Shown here piece by piece: positions 62,839 to 64,000 of a stretch of DNA of 64,000 nucleotides. The translations under genes were made by a program, and so were the position numbers. Origin of the DNA: Desulfonatronum sp. SC1 (GTDB taxonomy: Bacteria; Desulfobacterota; Desulfovibrionia; Desulfovibrionales; Desulfonatronaceae); contig NZ_PZKN01000018.1 in NCBI RefSeq assembly GCF_003046795.1, forward strand, positions 26,342 to 90,341, read 5' to 3'. Positions within the stretch are counted from its first letter, which is position 1. Each line of letters opens with the position of its first letter. Under the pieces are notes generated by a model. The model saw only the letters and a list, made by a program, of their open reading frames with translations. It was not told where the DNA came from and ran no database searches.

Positions 62839-63490
62839 GGGCGGGCGCGTTGGCCTGCCCCGACCTCAGGGCGTCCTCTCCAGACACTGCGCGACATGCA
62901 CCGTCGAAGGCGACCATATGGATGGACTTGTTAAATGGCACATTGCACAGAGTTTGCATGTACTTTTTGTAGGCACTTTCGCTGTAATTTCGTGAATGAT
63001 AGTTCATGAAGCCATGATGATAATTTGACCTGTGAATTTGCACATTATCTTTTTGTATAAGTTTGGAGATTAACGCCGCAACTGAGAAATGTTTTTCAGT
63101 TTTTGGAAATACGAGATTAATTGGAAATAGAGGGTCTTTTTCTGTGTAATGCCGAATTTGTGAACCATAAAACAAGACGGCACCGATGATATTATTCATA
63201 TCTGGATTCCCGGATAACTTCCAGATAGCTGATGCTCCTACGCTAAAACCCAACAGACTCACATGGCAATTTGAGGCTTTGACTGCGTCTGATATTTTGT
63301 CAGTGTATTCATGAAGCCCGACTCTTTTCGTAAAATATGAATAAGCAGCATCTTCATTCTCGAATTCCATAATTTCGGAGTTGTAGGGATCAATTATCTC
63401 AATGTTACCTGAAAGTTCTGAAGCAAGCTGCTCCAGTGCCTTTGTTCTTCCGAAGATATCCGAAACTATGAATCGTTGCATGTGTGTCAT
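62813..63490 (-). CDS. Alpha/beta hydrolase (dienelactone-hydrolase-like), cassette-borne
   Basis: A 225-residue protein with the nucleophile motif GFSVGASA (GxSxG) and a terminal catalytic-His candidate in YHHGFMNYHS, matching dienelactone-hydrolase-like proteins. It is visibly AT-richer than the neighbouring operon and on the opposite strand. Its 3' end overlaps the diguanylate cyclase gene, and the last ~40 codons read through an attC-like half-site (ATTTAAC near 62930), suggesting the original stop was lost. Translation may start at the ATG inside the R' core (63490) or at the ATG at 63481. It appears to be a mobile gene cassette. Confidence 0.6.
   Translation of the reverse strand: MTHMQRFIVSDIFGRTKALEQLASELSGNIEIIDPYNSEIMEFENEDAAYSYFTKRVGLHEYTDKISDAVKASNCHVSLLGFSVGASAIWKLSGNPDMNNIIGAVLFYGSQIRHYTEKDPLFPINLVFPKTEKHFSVAALISKLIQKDNVQIHRSNYHHGFMNYHSRNYSESAYKKYMQTLCNVPFNKSIHMVAFDGACRAVSGEDALRSGQANAPAPIPPKIPA
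62930..62936 (-). repeat. attC R''-like core at the 3' end of the hydrolase
   Basis: On the minus strand ATTTAAC fits the RYYYAAC core of integron attC sites and is followed by AAGTCC, a common continuation. No matching GTTRRRY core was found further along, so the site would be truncated, perhaps at the junction with the chromosome. Confidence 0.35.
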
Positions 63491-63573
63491 TTAACGCCGC
63501 TCAGCACGCGCGGCTTTGTAATGGAGGCGAAGCCGCAATGAAAAAGCCGTCGCCGCGGCTGGCCTTGTTACAA
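63489..63573 (-). repeat. attC-like recombination site between two cassette genes
   Basis: On the minus strand the element runs from TTGTAAC (R''-like, two mismatches to RYYYAAC) to GTTAAAT (R', exact GTTRRRY). The 85-base interior can fold: GGCCAGC pairs with parts of GCTGAGCGGC, and CGCGGC/GACGGCTTT pairs with AAAGCCGCGCG, with a GCGGCTTCGCC loop. It follows directly the stop of the monooxygenase-like gene and directly precedes the hydrolase start, exactly as in integron cassette arrays. Confidence 0.6.
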
Positions 63574-63588
63574 AGCAAGCGCACCCGT

Positions 63589-63790
63589 CTACCTACGCTG
63601 CTCTGGCGAAAACTGATGTTCGATGACCTCATAATGCTGTACTGAAAGGTCAGGCTCAAGCTCGTAAACCTCGTCTTCTGGGTACAACCGTGCCTGCGAA
63701 ATATCGTTGCCAGCGAACGCTTTGATTGATTCCAGATTGTCCCAATAGGTGATGAGCGTGAGTTCAACTTTGTCTGTCAGACAGGAGTTT
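63589..63790 (-). pseudogene. Antibiotic-biosynthesis-monooxygenase-like cassette gene, 5' end lost
   Basis: The readable part (LTDKVELTLITYWDNLESIKAFAG, then LEPDLSVQHYEVIEH) matches the C-terminal half of small ABM-domain proteins. The N-terminal half is missing: beyond about 63790 the frame runs into sequence associated with a transposase end. A longer reading from 63867 is open but its first ~27 residues do not look like the family. The gene is followed by the attC-like site. Confidence 0.55.
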
Positions 63791-63838
63791 AACAGATTGA
63801 ACGTCATTTTTTTTGAAAACGCAAGTGATTTCGGTGTG

Positions 63839-64000
63839 TTAAGTCGCCAATTCCTGTAAGACCCCACTGCTCACTCCGTAGCCCATGGCCTTCAGTATCT
63901 GGGCCTGGGCGTCGCTTGGTTCCTCAAGCTTGCGGGTCGCTTTTCGTGCCCCGGCATTCCAACAAAGACATGAATGGAGTGTGCGCATCTGCTGCATTGT
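63839..64000 (-). mobile_element. 3' end of a transposase gene, cut by the window edge
   Basis: The minus strand is open from the window edge for 53 residues, ending KLEEPSDAQAQILKAMGYGV...LQELAT and a stop. A CLCW-containing stretch followed by EEPSDAQAQILKAMGYGV resembles the C-termini of IS4/IS1634-like transposases, but the family is not certain from this fragment. The insertion-sequence end should lie between about 63790 and 63838, next to the broken monooxygenase gene. Confidence 0.45.

Overview
The window reads as a chromosomal segment of a high-GC Gram-negative bacterium, most likely a deltaproteobacterial sulfate reducer of the Desulfovibrionales type. This is inferred from the gene mix: a Desulfovibrio-like bacterioferritin, a tungsten aldehyde:ferredoxin oxidoreductase with its own ferredoxin, an LL-diaminopimelate aminotransferase (DapL) plus lysA, many REC/Hpt/STAS signalling proteins, and a rhodanese-ferritin-like fusion. 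No rRNA, tRNA or CRISPR array was found.

Layout. 1-3.8 kb: two tandem MTA/SAH-deaminase-type amidohydrolases (the first cut by the window edge), an inverted repeat and murJ. 4.0-9.2 kb: a four-gene signalling operon (REC-PP2C phosphatase, anti-sigma kinase fused to STAS, Hpt-STAS, CheA). 9.3-14.3 kb: bacterioferritin, then a convergent RND efflux pair. 14.8-19.1 kb, minus strand: a coiled-coil TPR protein, a large LapA-like membrane protein, trpS and a site-2 protease. 19.3-24.3 kb: rhodanese-ferritin fusion, DUF362 protein, a polar amino acid ABC transporter and a HIT protein. 24.3-33.4 kb: lapA, lapB, mutS, lysA, a globin-coupled histidine kinase, a DUF523/DUF1722 protein and an AI-2E family permease. 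33.5-39.8 kb, minus strand: a DUF218 protein, a 1394-residue SNF2 helicase and a decayed AlbA_2-type pseudogene. 40.2-50.0 kb: a cellulose operon (bcsA-bcsB-bcsZ-bcsC) with a degenerate anti-sigma-kinase-like gene and a 26-codon coupling ORF in front and an AT-rich STAS gene behind. 50.2-54.8 kb: ferredoxin-AOR, then minus-strand YHS protein, a nuclease-like fragment, folK and dapL. 55.2-62.8 kb: two periplasmic binding proteins, a hybrid sensor kinase and a REC-GGEEF-REC-HATPase protein in one operon. 62.8-64.0 kb: integron-cassette-like genes, an attC-like site and the end of a transposase.

How it fits together. The strongest theme is c-di-GMP and phosphorelay control of envelope functions. 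The operon at 55-63 kb looks able to sense a periplasmic ligand and make c-di-GMP. BcsA at 41-43 kb carries a PilZ-type c-di-GMP-binding segment, and cellulose export is bracketed by partner-switch-like proteins. Two further regulatory modules (4-9 kb and the globin kinase at 30 kb) have no obvious dedicated output gene beside them. The most unusual material is the degenerate partner-switch pair around the cellulose operon, the histidine-less kinase module fused to the diguanylate cyclase, the globin kinase overlapping lysA, and the cassette-like genes at the right end. All functional names are from sequence motifs read by eye; no database search was run.
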